Shown: positions 1 through 9,833, counted from the stretch's first letter. The stretch is DNA of 64,000 bases from Aquincola tertiaricarbonis (GCF_023573145.1 NZ_CP097636.1:1674001-1738000); one strand, 5' to 3'. Numbers and translations: made by a program. The notes: generated by a model from the sequence alone, not told the origin.

Positions 1-1
1 G

Positions 2-439
2 TGGAACCCAGAATACCTCCCTGATGAGAAGTTGAGTCCGGTGGACAATGCGCGGGCTGGCAAAATGGCGCTTCCACCCTGTCATTTGCTGTACCAGTTT
101 TACGTGGCGAATGGGAAGCTGTCTGCGCAGTTGTATATTCGCAGCTCCGATAGTTTCCTCGGGTTGCCGTACAACATCGCCTCGCTGGCGTTGTTGACTC
201 ATATGCTTGCGCAGCAGTGTGATTTTATTCCGCACGAAATCATTGTGAGCATTGGAGACCTTCACGCATACTCGAACCACATGGATCAGATTCGGACCCA
301 GCTCAGCCGAGAAACGCGCGCTCTGCCACGGTTAATCATTACGCGTCGGCCTTCCTCTATTTACGACTACAAGTTTGAGGATTTCCTCATCGAGGGATAT
401 GACCCTCATCCTTCCATTGCGGCTCCGATTGCGGTGTAA
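2..439 (+). CDS. thyA: thymidylate synthase, C-terminal part (5' end outside window)
   Basis: The frame is open to the left edge and reads the C-terminal half of thymidylate synthase, which methylates dUMP to dTMP with methylene-tetrahydrofolate. The catalytic cysteine stands in the motif [11 protein letters not shown]. The [10 protein letters not shown] segment, the YSNHMDQ nucleotide-binding region and the terminal EGYDPHP...APIAV block are all present, so the 3' end is complete. The sequence has an insertion before the catalytic loop and many substitutions relative to bacterial ThyA, and its base composition is more AT-rich than the core genes. This suggests a phage or plasmid type copy. 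Two more thyA pieces lie at 42.8-44.3 kb; this one is too divergent to be the missing tail of either. Whether the gene is intact depends on sequence left of position 1. Confidence 0.9.
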   Translation, partial: WNPEYLPDEKLSPVDNARAGKMALPPCHLLYQFYVANGKLSAQLYIRSSDSFLGLPYNIASLALLTHMLAQQCDFIPHEIIVSIGDLHAYSNHMDQIRTQLSRETRALPRLIITRRPSSIYDYKFEDFLIEGYDPHPSIAAPIAV

Positions 440-502
440 CGAACATATGTAGGACCACCACTGACTTCTCCAAACTGTGCTATTGCGAACTTCGTGAACT
501 GA

Positions 503-1253
503 GCAGGCAACTCGACGCCGGTCGGCGGCCAGAAGCTGGTCGTCTAGGGGCGCAAGTGCGGGGCCGTCGTGAAGATCATCCCGCTCGACGCGGTGGCAGA
601 CCGGAGCGGCAGCTTCCGGAACGGCGTCGCAGTCGACGAAGTGCGCAAGGTCGCATATCTCTCTGATAGCGGGCTCCGCAGCGCGCCGAAAAACCAGGCA
701 GGCATAATCGTTGCTGACTTCGCGTCCGGCCGCACGGCCCGGGTGCTCCATTGACACCACTCGGTGATGCCCGTGGACGGCGTGAATGTGATGTCCCATG
801 GCGAGGCCGTCTGGCCTGGAAACCCGCTGGTCTGGCATCAACGGCATCGCTCTGTCGCCGGACCGTCAACCCCTGTACTGGGCCTTGACCGCCGGCACCA
901 CTGTCTTCCGCATCCCAGTGGAGGCGCTCTTGTCCCACACGATCACCGAGGACGCGCGCGGCGCCGCTGTGGAGATCGTCGGGCATGTCGGCGCAAACGC
1001 CGATGGCATGGCGTTCGGCCGCGATGGGCACCTCTACATCACCGACGTGACGCACAACGGACTAGTTCGGGTGAACGTTCAGGCCGGGCAAGCCAAGATC
1101 GCCGCTAGAAACGACAATGTGTTCTGGCCGGACACTGCCACGTTGGCACCGAACGGCGACATCGTGTTCACAGCGAGCAAGCTCAACGCGCACTTTGCCG
1201 GGGCGGTCAAGCCGGGTGCCGAGCGCTACCTGCTTTGGCGACTCAAGCCCTGA
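503..1253 (+). pseudogene. MRJP/Yellow-family secreted beta-propeller protein, decayed
   Basis: The reading frame resembles the major royal jelly/Yellow family of six-bladed beta-propellers, which bacteria export and which is related to gluconolactonase-type sugar lactone hydrolases. Recognisable blocks are KIIPLDAVADRSGSFRNGV, INGIALSPDRQPLYW and ANADGMAFGRDGHLYITDV. The gene is broken: a TAG codon lies near 545, a TGA at 752-754 interrupts one frame, and the coherent sequence switches frame near 830 before ending at 1253. The N-terminal third expected for the family is missing. No functional product is expected. A hairpin follows the stop. Confidence 0.7.
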
Positions 1254-1284
1254 GGAACAAAGCTCAGGAGCACCCCAGGTTCAG

Positions 1285-1321
1285 CAGCAGCGAGCCCACT
1301 GCGAGGTGGCGCTCGCTGCTG
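1285..1321 (+). terminator. hairpin after the MRJP-like gene
   Basis: An 11-bp perfect stem (1285-1295 with 1311-1321) has a further CCAC/GTGG pairing inside the loop. It sits about 30 bp after the MRJP-like stop codon. There is no U-run, so termination is inferred only from position and stem strength. Confidence 0.35.
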
Positions 1322-1376
1322 GGCCTAGGCTGTGGCGGGCTTGCCAACGCCTTCTGCGACAGGCGCTAGGCATTAA

Positions 1377-2547
1377 GGCAGTGCTGAACAAGCCGCCGCT
1401 TTTCTGACCGGTCGGCCATGCGCTGCTGACAACGTGCGGCCATGTCGCTGGCAACGGCTTTCGAGCGGCGCCTGACCGCTTGTTTGCGTAGCCAGTGCCT
1501 CGATGGCGCCGGCCACGCTGGCCGCAGACGCACTCATGCCACCAGGCGCTTGCGCGCCAGGTAGAGGTTGGCGAGCGCGACCGCCACGAACGCCCTCGTC
1601 GCGTTCTTGGCCAGGCCGCGATAACGCACCTTGCTGAAGCCCCACAACCTCTTGGTGACCGCAAAGACATGCTCGACGCGCGAGCGGACTTTGGATTTCA
1701 GACGGTTGATGACCTGATCCAGGCCGGCCGTCGCGCTGCCAGGCCGCACGCGCTGATTGGTGCGATCTCGCGCCTGTGGTGCCTTCGAGCGGATCAGCGC
1801 CTGCTGCGAGGCGTACGCACTGTCGCCGTACACCTCGTGTTCGGCGCCGTGCAGCAGCTCGGGCAGCGGGTGCTTGTCATGCACGTTCGCAGCCGTCACG
1901 ACGGCGCTGTGAGCCAAGCCAGTCTCGCTGTCCACTCCGATATGCAGCTTCATGCCAAAGTGCCACTGCTTGCCTTTGCGCGTCTGGTGCATCTCGGGAT
2001 CGCGCTGGCCCTTGGCATTCTTGGTCGAACTAGGGGCGGCGATGATGGTGGCGTCCACGATGGTGCCGTTGCCTACCTTCATGCCACGGGCCTGCAGCAC
2101 CTGGCCGACCTCGGCGAACAACGCAGCCCCCAGGCCATTGGCCTCGATCAGGCGCCGAAACTTCAGCAGCGTTGTGGCGTCGGGCACCCGCTCAACGCCC
2201 AGGTCGATTCCCACGAAGCGGCGCAGCGCCGTGCTGTCCAACAGGGCGTCTTCGCAGGCCTCGTCGCTCAGGTTGAAGCAGTGCTGCACGAACTACATCC
2301 GCAGCATGCGCTGGAGCCCCACGGGCGGGCGACCGTTGCCGGGCTTGGGGTAGTGAGGCTCCACCACGCTGCACAACGCGTCCCATGGCACCACCTGCTA
2401 CATCGTCGCCAGGAACTGGTCTCGACGCGTCGGGCGGCGAAAGCGCTCGAAGGCGGCGTTCTGATCTGCTGCCATGGCCAGGGTCTGTTGCTTCATGCCA
2501 AGCGGCTTGCAGTAGCCATGCCAGGGTGGGACTTGATCAGCGTTGCC
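1377..2547 (-). mobile_element. IS5-family insertion sequence, about 1.17 kb
   Basis: The ends are imperfect inverted repeats: GGCAGTGCTGAACAAGCC on the left, and the complement of the right end reads GGCAACGCTGATCAAGTCCC. Both ends abut the tetranucleotide TTAA (1373-1376 and 2548-2551), which fits a target duplication. The right-hand copy of TTAA supplies the stop codon of the epimerase remnant next door, so the element went into the 3' end of that gene. A related terminal fragment lies alone at 18981-19017 and an internal fragment at about 33860-34045. Confidence 0.8.
1534..2496 (-). pseudogene. IS5-family transposase with two internal amber codons
   Basis: Reading from the ATG at 2496, the frame gives an almost complete IS5-type DDE transposase of about 320 residues. 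It includes the PHYPKPGNGRPPVGLQRMLR N-terminal motif, VDATIIAAPSSTKN, the YGDSAYAS region and the C-terminal SRVEHVFAVTKRLWGF motif. Two in-frame TAG codons break it. One replaces the first Q of a QQVVPW motif near 2400, the other replaces the aromatic residue before FVQHCF at 2293-2295. Downstream of the second stop the frame is intact for 250 residues. The element is probably not autonomous unless amber codons are read through. Confidence 0.85.
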
Positions 2548-3060
2548 TTAAGCTCCGCGCAATGGCTCTTCAATGGCAACTTCCAGCGGCGTGTAGGGCT
2601 CGACACCCAAAAACGTGTTGAGCTTGGCATTGTCCATACGCACCGGTTGCTCCCACAGATAGCGCATCTACAGGAGCTCCTTGAAGGTCTGGACGAAAGG
2701 CGACAGAGCGCGTACCAGCCACCAAGGAAAGCGCTTCAAGCGAGGTTCAGAGCCGCCGCTACGCAAGACCACGCGTTGAATGGCACGGCCAATCACCCGT
2801 CCGTTCCCATCCCAGTGGCCGGCCATGTGGAAGCTGCCGAAGGGCGGAAGTGCACCTCGTCGACGGACGAGCTCAACCATCGTTCGCGCCACATCGGGCA
2901 GGATTGTGACCAACGCCGGTCCGTCCGGGTAATTGCACCGCTCGCACTGGCGTCCCGGGCTTCACCATACCTTGCGTGAACCAGTTGTTCCCGGAGCGCG
3001 GTCCAAAGAAGTGGCCGGCCGGTACCACGATCACGAATTTCCCGGCGTCAGCCGCCCCGC
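2548..3060 (-). pseudogene. NAD(P)-dependent epimerase/dehydratase, decayed 3' half
   Basis: On the minus strand a coherent SDR/epimerase sequence can be followed through one frameshift and one stop codon. It runs FVIVVPAGHFFGPRSGNNWF, VKPGTPVRAVQLPGRTGVGH, then after a frame change ILPDVARTMVELVRRR and GALPPFGSFHMAGHWDGNG. A TAG follows ...TFKELL, and after it the frame continues MRYLWEQPVRMDNAKLN. The N-terminal Rossmann half is absent and the extreme C-terminus is cut by the IS5 element. The substrate cannot be assigned. Confidence 0.65.
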
Positions 3061-3118
3061 AAAGAACATGCCGCCGTTGGCGCAGTTCACATGTCTCTCG
3101 GCCTTCGTCCAGACGATG

Positions 3119-3555
3119 TCACAAGCCACCCCGGAGGGATGGGGCAGGAAGCGGGTGGTAGATGTCGAAGTTCTGCTTGAAAACGCTGCCGTCTATCACC
3201 CAGACGAGGTTCTTGTAGAACGCCTCACGCGACAAGCGCTCGACATCTGACATTGCTGAGTGCTGCACCTCTACAACGATGCCCTTGGGGGTCTTGATGT
3301 CGGCGCGATGCACCTCACCGTCTGGGGCAACTTTTGAGACTTCGAGCCATGCTTCCGGGAAAAGGCTCTTCCAAGATCGGTGCCAGGGGGTTTCATTCTC
3401 CCACTTGGGATCGCAGTTGCGGCGGCCGAAGTGGGCCCAGTAGTGCATGGTTCGCGGCCCGCACTTCGCGATAATAGCGATTGGACACATCGGACAGGTT
3501 CCCGCCCGCCCAGAAAAGGAGGAGCCCTCTTGCCGTAGACGTCTGCGAACTGCAT
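3119..3555 (-). pseudogene. CoiA-like nuclease family protein, frameshifted
   Basis: The product resembles the competence CoiA-like family, predicted PD-(D/E)XK nucleases. The start MQFADVYGKRAPPFLGG and the following zinc-finger-like CPMC...KCG segment are in different frames. They are joined at a G-rich run near 3500, so one base has probably been lost. Downstream the family signature is clear: MHYWAH, WENETPWHRSWKSLFPEAW, HRADIKTPKGIVVEVQHSAM and WVIDGSVFKQNF. The C-terminal part expected for the family is missing. The gene begins 21 bp after the herA-like stop on the same strand, so it was probably the last gene of the SIR2-HerA operon. CoiA as a partner of SIR2-HerA is inferred from this context only. 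Confidence 0.65.
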
Positions 3556-4065
3556 AGCGCGCTATCTCGCGAAATGTTAGGCCAGTGGCTGCGGTGCCTC
3601 GCTCCAGAGCTTCTCAAGGTCGACGTCCTCGCTGGCAGGCTGCTTGTTGGTTGGCAGGCGGTCAACTTGGATGACCATCGGAAGCTCAAATGCAGTTCCA
3701 GTGACCACGCAGCACCCCTGCGACAGGCCAGGAATGAGGCTGCGCGACAAGGCGTCCAGCGTCGAGATGGTGTTGTCGATGAGAAAGAGGTCCCTGTCGT
3801 TCACCAAGCGATGGATGAAGAAGTTGTGCAGCTGCGAAACAATGGTTGGCGATATGTCGGCCGGGCGCTGGCTTGCAATCGTCACAAACATGCCGAACTT
3901 GCGGCCCTCCTTAATGATTTCTTCGAAGAGCTCAAGACGATAGTCTTTCCAGCTCTCGCTCTCTCGCGTCGACTGCTCGGACAGAATGTTGTGAGCTTCG
4001 TCGATGATGAGGTGGACAGTGCGGTCTGGCGGGGTGCTAACTTCTACCTTGTGGGCGTTGTAGTA

Positions 4066-5170
4066 GTCCACTGAATCAGAAAAATTGGTGGTGTCGACGG
4101 TTCGGGTTGTCGTACTTCCACTTGATCGGCTTGGGGCTCTTGTTGTGCTCGCGGATGTAGCGCATGAGCTTCTTGTCCAGGTCCTTGACGGAGGTGAAGA
4201 TGCCCCGGCTGATGACGTCGCGCTGGATGCGGGAGAACCAGTTCTCAACTTGGTTGAGCCAGGACGAATAGGTCGGCGTGAAGTGGATCTGGACGTTGCC
4301 GTGCTTGGCCAGGAAGGCTTGAACCAGCTCAGTCTTGTGGCTGCTGACGTTGTCGCAGATGACATGGATCTCGCGGCCTTCGGGTTGGCTGGCGACCACG
4401 TCGCCCAGGAAGCCGACGAACTGCTCGCTCGTGTGGCGCGGCGCGGTCATGCCCAGCACCTCGCCGGTGGCGGTGTTCAGCGCGGCGAACAGGCTCAAGG
4501 TGCCGTTGCGCTTGTATTCAAAGCCATGGCTCTCGGCCCGGCCCGCAGCCAACGGCAGCATCCGGTCTTTGCGGTCGAGGGCCTGGATGGCCGTCTTCTC
4601 GTCGACGCAGAACACGGCAGCGTGCGCAGGCGGGTTGAGGTACAGCCCGATCACGTCAGCGGCCTTGGCTTCGAAGTCCGGATCGTTGGAAACAAGGTGC
4701 CGTTCCAGGCGGTGCGGCTGAAGGCCGTGCTTGCGCCAGATGCGCTGCACGGCGGAGAACGAGACATCGCCCAGCTCGGCCGCCAGCTTGCGGCTGCTCC
4801 AGTGCGTGGAGCCGTCCTTGGGTTTGTGCTTCAGGGTCTTGTTCAGCACCCGGGCTTCCAGCTTGGCCACTGGCCTTACGGGAGCGCGACCAGGGTGCAG
4901 CGATACCAGCCCGGCCAGCCCCTGAAGCTCGAAGGCCTTTGTCCAGCGCGTGACGAAGGCATCGTTGCAGGCCAGCTTGGCTCGGATGTCCACCCGGCGC
5001 TCGCCATCAGCCCACAGCAGCACGCAGCGCGCCCGCCGAGCCAGCGCCGCGCTACCACTGCGCTTGCGGATCACCGCCTCCAGATCCGCGCGATCGTCGT
5101 CCGTCAATGTCATCCTGTGCATGTCCTTCAAGATGAAGCATACACAGCCGATTTCAAGGATTCAGTGGAG
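4066..5170 (-). mobile_element. IS630-family insertion sequence inside herA
   Basis: The element is about 1.1 kb, with inverted ends GTCCACTGAATC on the left and, in complement, CTCCACTGAATC on the right. It is flanked by TA dinucleotides at 4064-4065 and 5171-5172, the TA target duplication typical of the IS630/Tc1/mariner superfamily. The flanking herA frame is restored when the element and one TA are removed. The herA halves show no other lesion, so the insertion looks recent. Confidence 0.9.
4076..5131 (-). CDS. IS630-family DDE transposase
   Basis: A complete 351-residue transposase. It has an N-terminal helix-turn-helix region (residues 10-80), a winged-helix-like linker, and a DDE catalytic core with FCVDEKTAIQALDR (first Asp), VICDNVSSHKT (second Asp) and NQVENWFSRIQRDV (Glu). 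The C-terminus WKYDNPNRRHHQFF reaches almost to the left inverted repeat. It reads in the same direction as the disrupted herA. No frameshift or stop is seen, so the enzyme is probably functional. Confidence 0.93.
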   Translation of the reverse strand: MKDMHRMTLTDDDRADLEAVIRKRSGSAALARRARCVLLWADGERRVDIRAKLACNDAFVTRWTKAFELQGLAGLVSLHPGRAPVRPVAKLEARVLNKTLKHKPKDGSTHWSSRKLAAELGDVSFSAVQRIWRKHGLQPHRLERHLVSNDPDFEAKAADVIGLYLNPPAHAAVFCVDEKTAIQALDRKDRMLPLAAGRAESHGFEYKRNGTLSLFAALNTATGEVLGMTAPRHTSEQFVGFLGDVVASQPEGREIHVICDNVSSHKTELVQAFLAKHGNVQIHFTPTYSSWLNQVENWFSRIQRDVISRGIFTSVKDLDKKLMRYIREHNKSPKPIKWKYDNPNRRHHQFF

Positions 5171-6479
5171 TAGTGCTTGGCAAAAAGCAACGGCAGGACC
5201 TTCTTGACCTCGTTGTTGCAGCGTCGCAAAGAGATGACGGTCAGAACCCGTTCCAGCTCCGCAGCGTCCCCAATGCTCAGCACGCGACGCATGCTCTTCA
5301 ACGAGGACTCAACTCGCTTGAGCAGCGGCTGGATGTGCTCGAACTGGACGAACCCGGTGTTCAAGTCGGACATCAACTGAAGGTTCACGCGGACGATTAG
5401 CTGGTCGAAGTCGTCCAGATTCACGGTATCCAGCGCCTCTACGGTCGGGGCAATTAGCGCGTCGTAGTTCTCGCCGTCAGCGTTGAAGTAGACAGTGCCG
5501 ATATGGAATCGGGTGGCCCTTTGGTGCCAGCTCACTTCCTTTAGCAAATCCTCGAGTGGCTGGTTGTTGATTCGGCGCGCAATGGCCCGCATCAGGTCCA
5601 GAGTTGCCGGCCGAACCTCTCCCGCGCAGAACGCTTGGCGAAACTTGCTTTTGGCATAAGCAGCTAACGATCCGGGGTTTGTCTCGTACCTCGCCTTCCC
5701 TGTCAGGACGCGACTAAGGAACGGCCGCTGGGTGTTCATCGTCGCTTGGAACAGCAGGGAGAGAGTCTCGAGGTCCCAGAACTCCGCCGGCGACAGGGGA
5801 AACTTGTCGCCCGCACCGGCCCCGCCAGCACGCTCCTGCGTCGAGAGCTGATAGACCCTCTTGTGCTCCGCCGGCGCCAACTGCTCACCGCCATACTCAC
5901 CATTGAAATCGAGAATGATAAAGCGGCTCTTTCCTGCGATGAGTGGCAGCTTCTGGTCAAACAAGACGGTGTGCAGCTTGGCTAGTGTGTTCGACTTGCC
6001 ACTGCCCGTGTTGCCGAAGATTCCGATATGGCTGTTGAACAGTCGCTTCCAAGGCAGACCGACGGCGATTTCTTCTTTGAGCATCTGCCCAATCTTGAAG
6101 CTGCTGTCAGCCTTGCGGTCGAAGATCGACCTGATGCGCTCCTCTGGCAACAAAAATGCCGCGTCCTGAATCATTGGCAGGAACTTGATGCCCTGCGTAA
6201 AGCCTGCGCGGTCGAAAAATCCAATGGGCCTGGCCTCCACTTTGCGCACAAAGGCGGTCCCGCCATCGCGTGTCTCCACCCGACTCTCGTCAAGGTACTC
6301 GCCCTCGACCATACAGATGATGTCGCGAAAGCCTCGCTGGATCGACAGGTACTCGCGGATGGACACCCCCTTGTACTTGTCGCCATCGCGGAAGAGCGTC
6401 TCCTTGCTGGACTGCTCGTCGATCTTGAGGACCACCCTTGTGCCGTGGACGGCGATGACCTCCCCAACGCGGATGCTCA

Positions 6480-7703
6480 TCAGACCAAGCCCCCGTTGTC
6501 AGCGGGCATCTGCGGAAGGGCTGCGGCATTTTGGGCTGCCACAGGCGCTGCCGCAGTCGGCGTCGAGGCTGCAGCTTCCGGCCAAGCCAGCACACGCTCA
6601 TTGAAAGCAGTGAAGTCCATCTTCTGCTGCTCCGAGAGCACCAGACACTTGACGTTGCGGTGACCTCTGAAGGCTTCTTGCACTGCAGCGTGAGACCTCT
6701 CGCTGTAGCAGCACACGTAGACCAACAGGCCAGGGTTCGATAGCGACCGCATCAGAAGATTAAGGATGTGCTCGTCGGCGAAAGAGAAGCCGAATGTGAT
6801 GAGCACGGCATTGGGCTTCTCGAGCTCGTAGCTAAGTAGCCGAAGCATCTGGTAGTAGTGCTCCTCATAAACCGTCTCGTGGAACTTCCACTTGGTCGGG
6901 TTGACGATAGGCATGTCCTTGTACTTCGCCCAGAAAGCGTCCAGCTCCACGTCGGTGAACGTCGTGGCGGGCAAGTCAGCTAGCGTCGCGTTCTCGTTGT
7001 CGAGCGCCGCAGAGAATGGCTGCAGCTTCTCCACTGCGGCCTGATCTAGAAGCTCTTCGCGCCCAGACAAGTCGTAGTCGACTTGAATGGAGCTGCCCGC
7101 CTTGCTCCAGTACACCGACCCGTGCAGGTGTATGAGATTGATTTGGGGGATGCTGGCCTGATAGCGGCCAAAAACGCCCGCCTGGCACAGGTAGGACCCA
7201 AAGTTCCGCGCTTGAAGAATGCGCCGCGTAAAGCCTCGCGTGCCGTCGTTCAGCACGAAGTCGGTATGACCTCGTCTGATAAGCGCGTCGGCCACCAGCG
7301 GGAAGCATCCGTCATAGTTCGTGGTGAACACGTTGCACCGGCGGTCCAGCGCCTTGCGTCGCTTGACCATCTCCAAGGCGGTGGTTAGAAACGTTTCATA
7401 GTTCTTGATGGCAGCTGCGCCCTCGACGGTAGACGTCGAGTTTTGCAACGTCAGCTGCTCCGCTGGCCTGATGCACGACCAGTAGTAGTGCATGAACAGC
7501 GGCACCAAGCGCCGAAGGTCCTGATCCTCTTGCTCGAACTTGGTTGCGAGTTCCTCAAGGGAGTAGCGACCATCGCCTTCCCCTGTCCGCATGTTGAGCT
7601 GAAGGGTCGGCAGGAGGCCTGTTGATGCGCCCGAGCCGAACAGGAAATTGACGTCCTTGTCGTAGATGTCGCCGACTGAAATCACTGGCCTCTCCCTGAC
7701 CAT
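6480..7703 (-). CDS. SIR2-family NAD-binding effector of a SIR2-HerA system
   Basis: The protein carries the SIR2-like signatures seen in antiphage effectors: a glycine-rich NAD loop NFLFGSGASTGLLP near the N-terminus, NVFTTNYDGCFPLVAD, INLIHLHGS and the C-terminal ITFGFSFADEHILNLL. In characterised defence systems such domains deplete NAD+ on phage infection, and pairing with HerA is an established two-gene arrangement. An ATG at 7703 places the NAD loop close to the N-terminus, as usual. A longer frame starts at 7853 but overlaps the upstream gene and adds 50 residues without homologous character. The stop overlaps the herA start by one base. The C-terminus has an Ala/Pro-rich tail. The gene itself appears intact, although its partner is broken. 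Confidence 0.85.
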   Translation of the reverse strand: MVRERPVISVGDIYDKDVNFLFGSGASTGLLPTLQLNMRTGEGDGRYSLEELATKFEQEDQDLRRLVPLFMHYYWSCIRPAEQLTLQNSTSTVEGAAAIKNYETFLTTALEMVKRRKALDRRCNVFTTNYDGCFPLVADALIRRGHTDFVLNDGTRGFTRRILQARNFGSYLCQAGVFGRYQASIPQINLIHLHGSVYWSKAGSSIQVDYDLSGREELLDQAAVEKLQPFSAALDNENATLADLPATTFTDVELDAFWAKYKDMPIVNPTKWKFHETVYEEHYYQMLRLLSYELEKPNAVLITFGFSFADEHILNLLMRSLSNPGLLVYVCCYSERSHAAVQEAFRGHRNVKCLVLSEQQKMDFTAFNERVLAWPEAAASTPTAAAPVAAQNAAALPQMPADNGGLV

Positions 7704-7818
7704 TGTCCGAGGCTTGAATCCTGCCAGGAGACGATGCCGCTGGATACTGGCGTCAGCAGCGGGACGCCCGGCATGGGAGGCATTGATGACCAAGTGAGAC
7801 AGGCCGAGCGTGCGCTGC

Positions 7819-8388
7819 TCAGAGCGCCGCTCCCCGGGCCGTATCGAGTGCATCTCGAAAGCTTTCCAGCTGAGCGCGAAGGACGTGGTCCTGCTCCTCG
7901 AAGCACTGGTTCAGGATGTACAAATAGTTGTTCTGTTCCCTATAGCCGTAGGGTTCGATGAGATTCGCCCGCATCACGCCAGCCAACGGTGCCAGACGGT
8001 CATGCTGCTCCACGCTTCTCAAGGCGGCAAGCGCCACTCCGAGCAGCTCGTTCTTGAGCCTGCGAGTGACGCGCGGCGACATCAGGATGTACTGCACAAT
8101 GCGCCCTATCGCCCCGGCGGCTTCGAATGAGATGTGGACGTGCCGCCCTTCCCGCTGGTCAGGAAAAGGCGTGTCACCAGGCTCCGTCAGGTCCTTGGCG
8201 TCATTGATCCACTCCAACGTGACGTCAACGACTTCGTATAGATGGTAGGCGAGCGGCGTCGGGAACTCGTGGTTCTCATCTTCCGGCCGCACCTCCCGGG
8301 CACGGTCAACAAGGCGGCTCGCAAAATGAGGCATGTAGTGCAGCCACAGGTGGTCAGCGACACGCTGGTGAAGGCCCTCCAGCACCAT
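7819..8388 (-). pseudogene. unknown protein upstream of SIR2, 5' end disrupted
   Basis: I do not recognise a family. The 189-residue frame is helical and rich in charged and aromatic residues (ADHLWLHYMPHFASRLVD, HEFPTPLAYHLYEVVDVTL), with no membrane segment. The same frame continues upstream of the ATG with plausible coding sequence (residues of the type TFQEAGKHRNPVYAGIWFF) to a TGA near 8480. A second frame further upstream reads CWRIDADEALRKNLNGR, again protein-like, until the IS3 end at 8558. This pattern suggests one larger gene hit by a frameshift near 8460 and then cut by IS3. It ends about 115 bp before the SIR2 ATG on the same strand and may have been the first gene of the defence operon. 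Confidence 0.45.
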
Positions 8389-8607
8389 GATCCGAAAGAA
8401 CCAGATGCCCGCGTAGACCGGATTTCGGTGCTTCCCGGCTTCCTGGAAGGTCTGCAGCGACCGTTGAGGTTCTTCCGGAGGGCTTCATCCGCGTCAATCC
8501 GCCAGCACGGCTTCACCTACTGACCGGTAGACCCCCAGGCGCGCGGCCACATCGACATGAACCGCCCCGGGATTCGAGGAGGCTCAACACTCTGAGAGGA
8601 TTGAGCC

Positions 8608-8931
8608 ATGAGCAAGTCGAACAAGTTCTCGCCCGAGGTGCGTGAGCGTGCGGTGAGGATGGTGCAGGAGCACCGAGGGGAGTACCCGTCGCTGTGGGCG
8701 GCCATCGAGTCCATCGCGCCCAAGATTGGCTGCGTGCCGCAGACGCTGAACGAATGGGTCAAGCGCGCCGAGGTCGATGCCGGCGTGCGCGAAGGCGTGA
8801 CGACCAGCGAGGCTGAGCGAGTGAAGGAGCTCGAACGCGAGGTGCGTGAACTGCGCAAGGCCAACGAGATCCTGAAGCTGGCCAGCGCGTTTTTCGCCCA
8901 GGCGGAGCTCGACCGCCGCCTCAAGTCCTGA
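8608..8931 (+). CDS. IS3-family transposase OrfA
   Basis: The 107-residue product has the N-terminal helix-turn-helix of IS3 OrfA proteins ([20 protein letters not shown], then [17 protein letters not shown]) followed by a leucine-zipper-like coiled coil ([20 protein letters not shown]). It binds the element ends. The protein sequence is identical to that of copy 2 at 35153-35476. The stop overlaps the start of the OrfB frame, as expected for production of an OrfAB fusion by minus-one frameshifting. Confidence 0.93.
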   Translation: MSKSNKFSPEVRERAVRMVQEHRGEYPSLWAAIESIAPKIGCVPQTLNEWVKRAEVDAGVREGVTTSEAERVKELEREVRELRKANEILKLASAFFAQAELDRRLKS

Positions 8932-9833
8932 AGGCCTTCGTCGACCGGCATCGCCAGGAGTTCGGGGTCGAGTCGATCTGCCGCGTCTTGCAGATCGCCC
9001 CGTCGGCCTATTGGCGCCATGCATCCCGTCAGCGCAACCCGGCGCTGCGCTCGCGTCGCGCACAGCGGGATGCGTGCCTGGTGCTTGAGGTCCAGCGCGT
9101 GTGGCGGGCCAACATGCAGGTCTACGGCGCTGACAAGGTCTGGCGTCAGCTCAATCGCGAAGGCGTGGCGGTGGCCCGTTGCACCGTCGAGCGGTTGATG
9201 CGTCAGCAAGGCCTGCAGGGCGTGCGCCGAGGCAAGGCCGTGCGCACCACCGTTCCGGACCTCAAGGCACCGTGCCCGCTGGACCGGGTCAACCGGCAGT
9301 TCCGTGCCGAGCGGCCCAACCAGCTGTGGGTCTCGGACTTCACCTACGTGTCGACCTGGCAGGGCTGGGTCTATGTGGCGTTCGTGGTGGACGTGTTCAG
9401 CCGGCGCATCGTGGGCTGGCGCCAGAGCAGCTCGATGCACACCGAGTTCGTGCTCGACGCGCTGGAGCAGGCGCTGTACGACCGCAAGCCGACCGAAGGT
9501 GATGGCCTCGTGCACCACTCGGACCGCGGGTCGCAGTACCTGTCCATCCGCTACAGCGAGCGCTTGGCCGAGGCCGGCATTGAGCCCTCAGTGGGGTCCA
9601 AGGGCGACAGCTACGACAACGCCCTGGCCGAGACCATCAACGGGCTCTACAAGGCCGAGGTCATCCACCGGAGGGGGCCCTGGAAGACCAAGCAAGCGGT
9701 GGAACTGGCGACGCTGGAATGGGTGGCTTGGTTCAACCACCATCGACTGATGGAGCCCATGGGCTACATCCCGCCGGCCGAGTTCGAGGCCAACTACCAT
9801 CGACAACACGCTGGTCAGGCCGCGACCGTCTGA
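8928..9833 (+). CDS. IS3-family transposase OrfB (integrase core)
   Basis: The 301-residue frame carries the rve integrase core. An HTH_21-like segment ([19 protein letters not shown]) precedes the DDE residues in [24 protein letters not shown] and [16 protein letters not shown]. There is no good start codon, which fits synthesis as an OrfAB fusion from the overlap at 8928. The frame is intact, so the copy could be active, although the right inverted repeat has diverged. Confidence 0.92.
   Translation: MKAFVDRHRQEFGVESICRVLQIAPSAYWRHASRQRNPALRSRRAQRDACLVLEVQRVWRANMQVYGADKVWRQLNREGVAVARCTVERLMRQQGLQGVRRGKAVRTTVPDLKAPCPLDRVNRQFRAERPNQLWVSDFTYVSTWQGWVYVAFVVDVFSRRIVGWRQSSSMHTEFVLDALEQALYDRKPTEGDGLVHHSDRGSQYLSIRYSERLAEAGIEPSVGSKGDSYDNALAETINGLYKAEVIHRRGPWKTKQAVELATLEWVAWFNHHRLMEPMGYIPPAEFEANYHRQHAGQAATV

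Larger units (their letters stand above)
3577..6480 (-). pseudogene. herA: HerA-family DNA translocase ATPase, split by IS630
   Basis: The two halves join to a HerA/FtsK-superfamily ATPase of about 600 residues once the IS630 element at 4066-5170 and one TA are removed; the join reads LLFAKHYYNAHKVEV. The N-terminal half (6480 to 5173) carries a HAS-barrel-like start (SIRVGEVIAVHGTRVVLKI), Walker A GNTGSGKSNTLAK and Walker B FIILDFNGEYGG. The C-terminal half (4063 to 3577) carries the second acidic motif LIIDEAHNILSEQ and the arginine-finger region IASQRPADISPTIVSQL. HerA forms hexameric rings that act with nucleases or SIR2 effectors. Its ATG overlaps the SIR2 stop codon (TGATG), which implies translational coupling. 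Transcription would now yield only a truncated protein lacking the last 160 residues. Confidence 0.85.
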
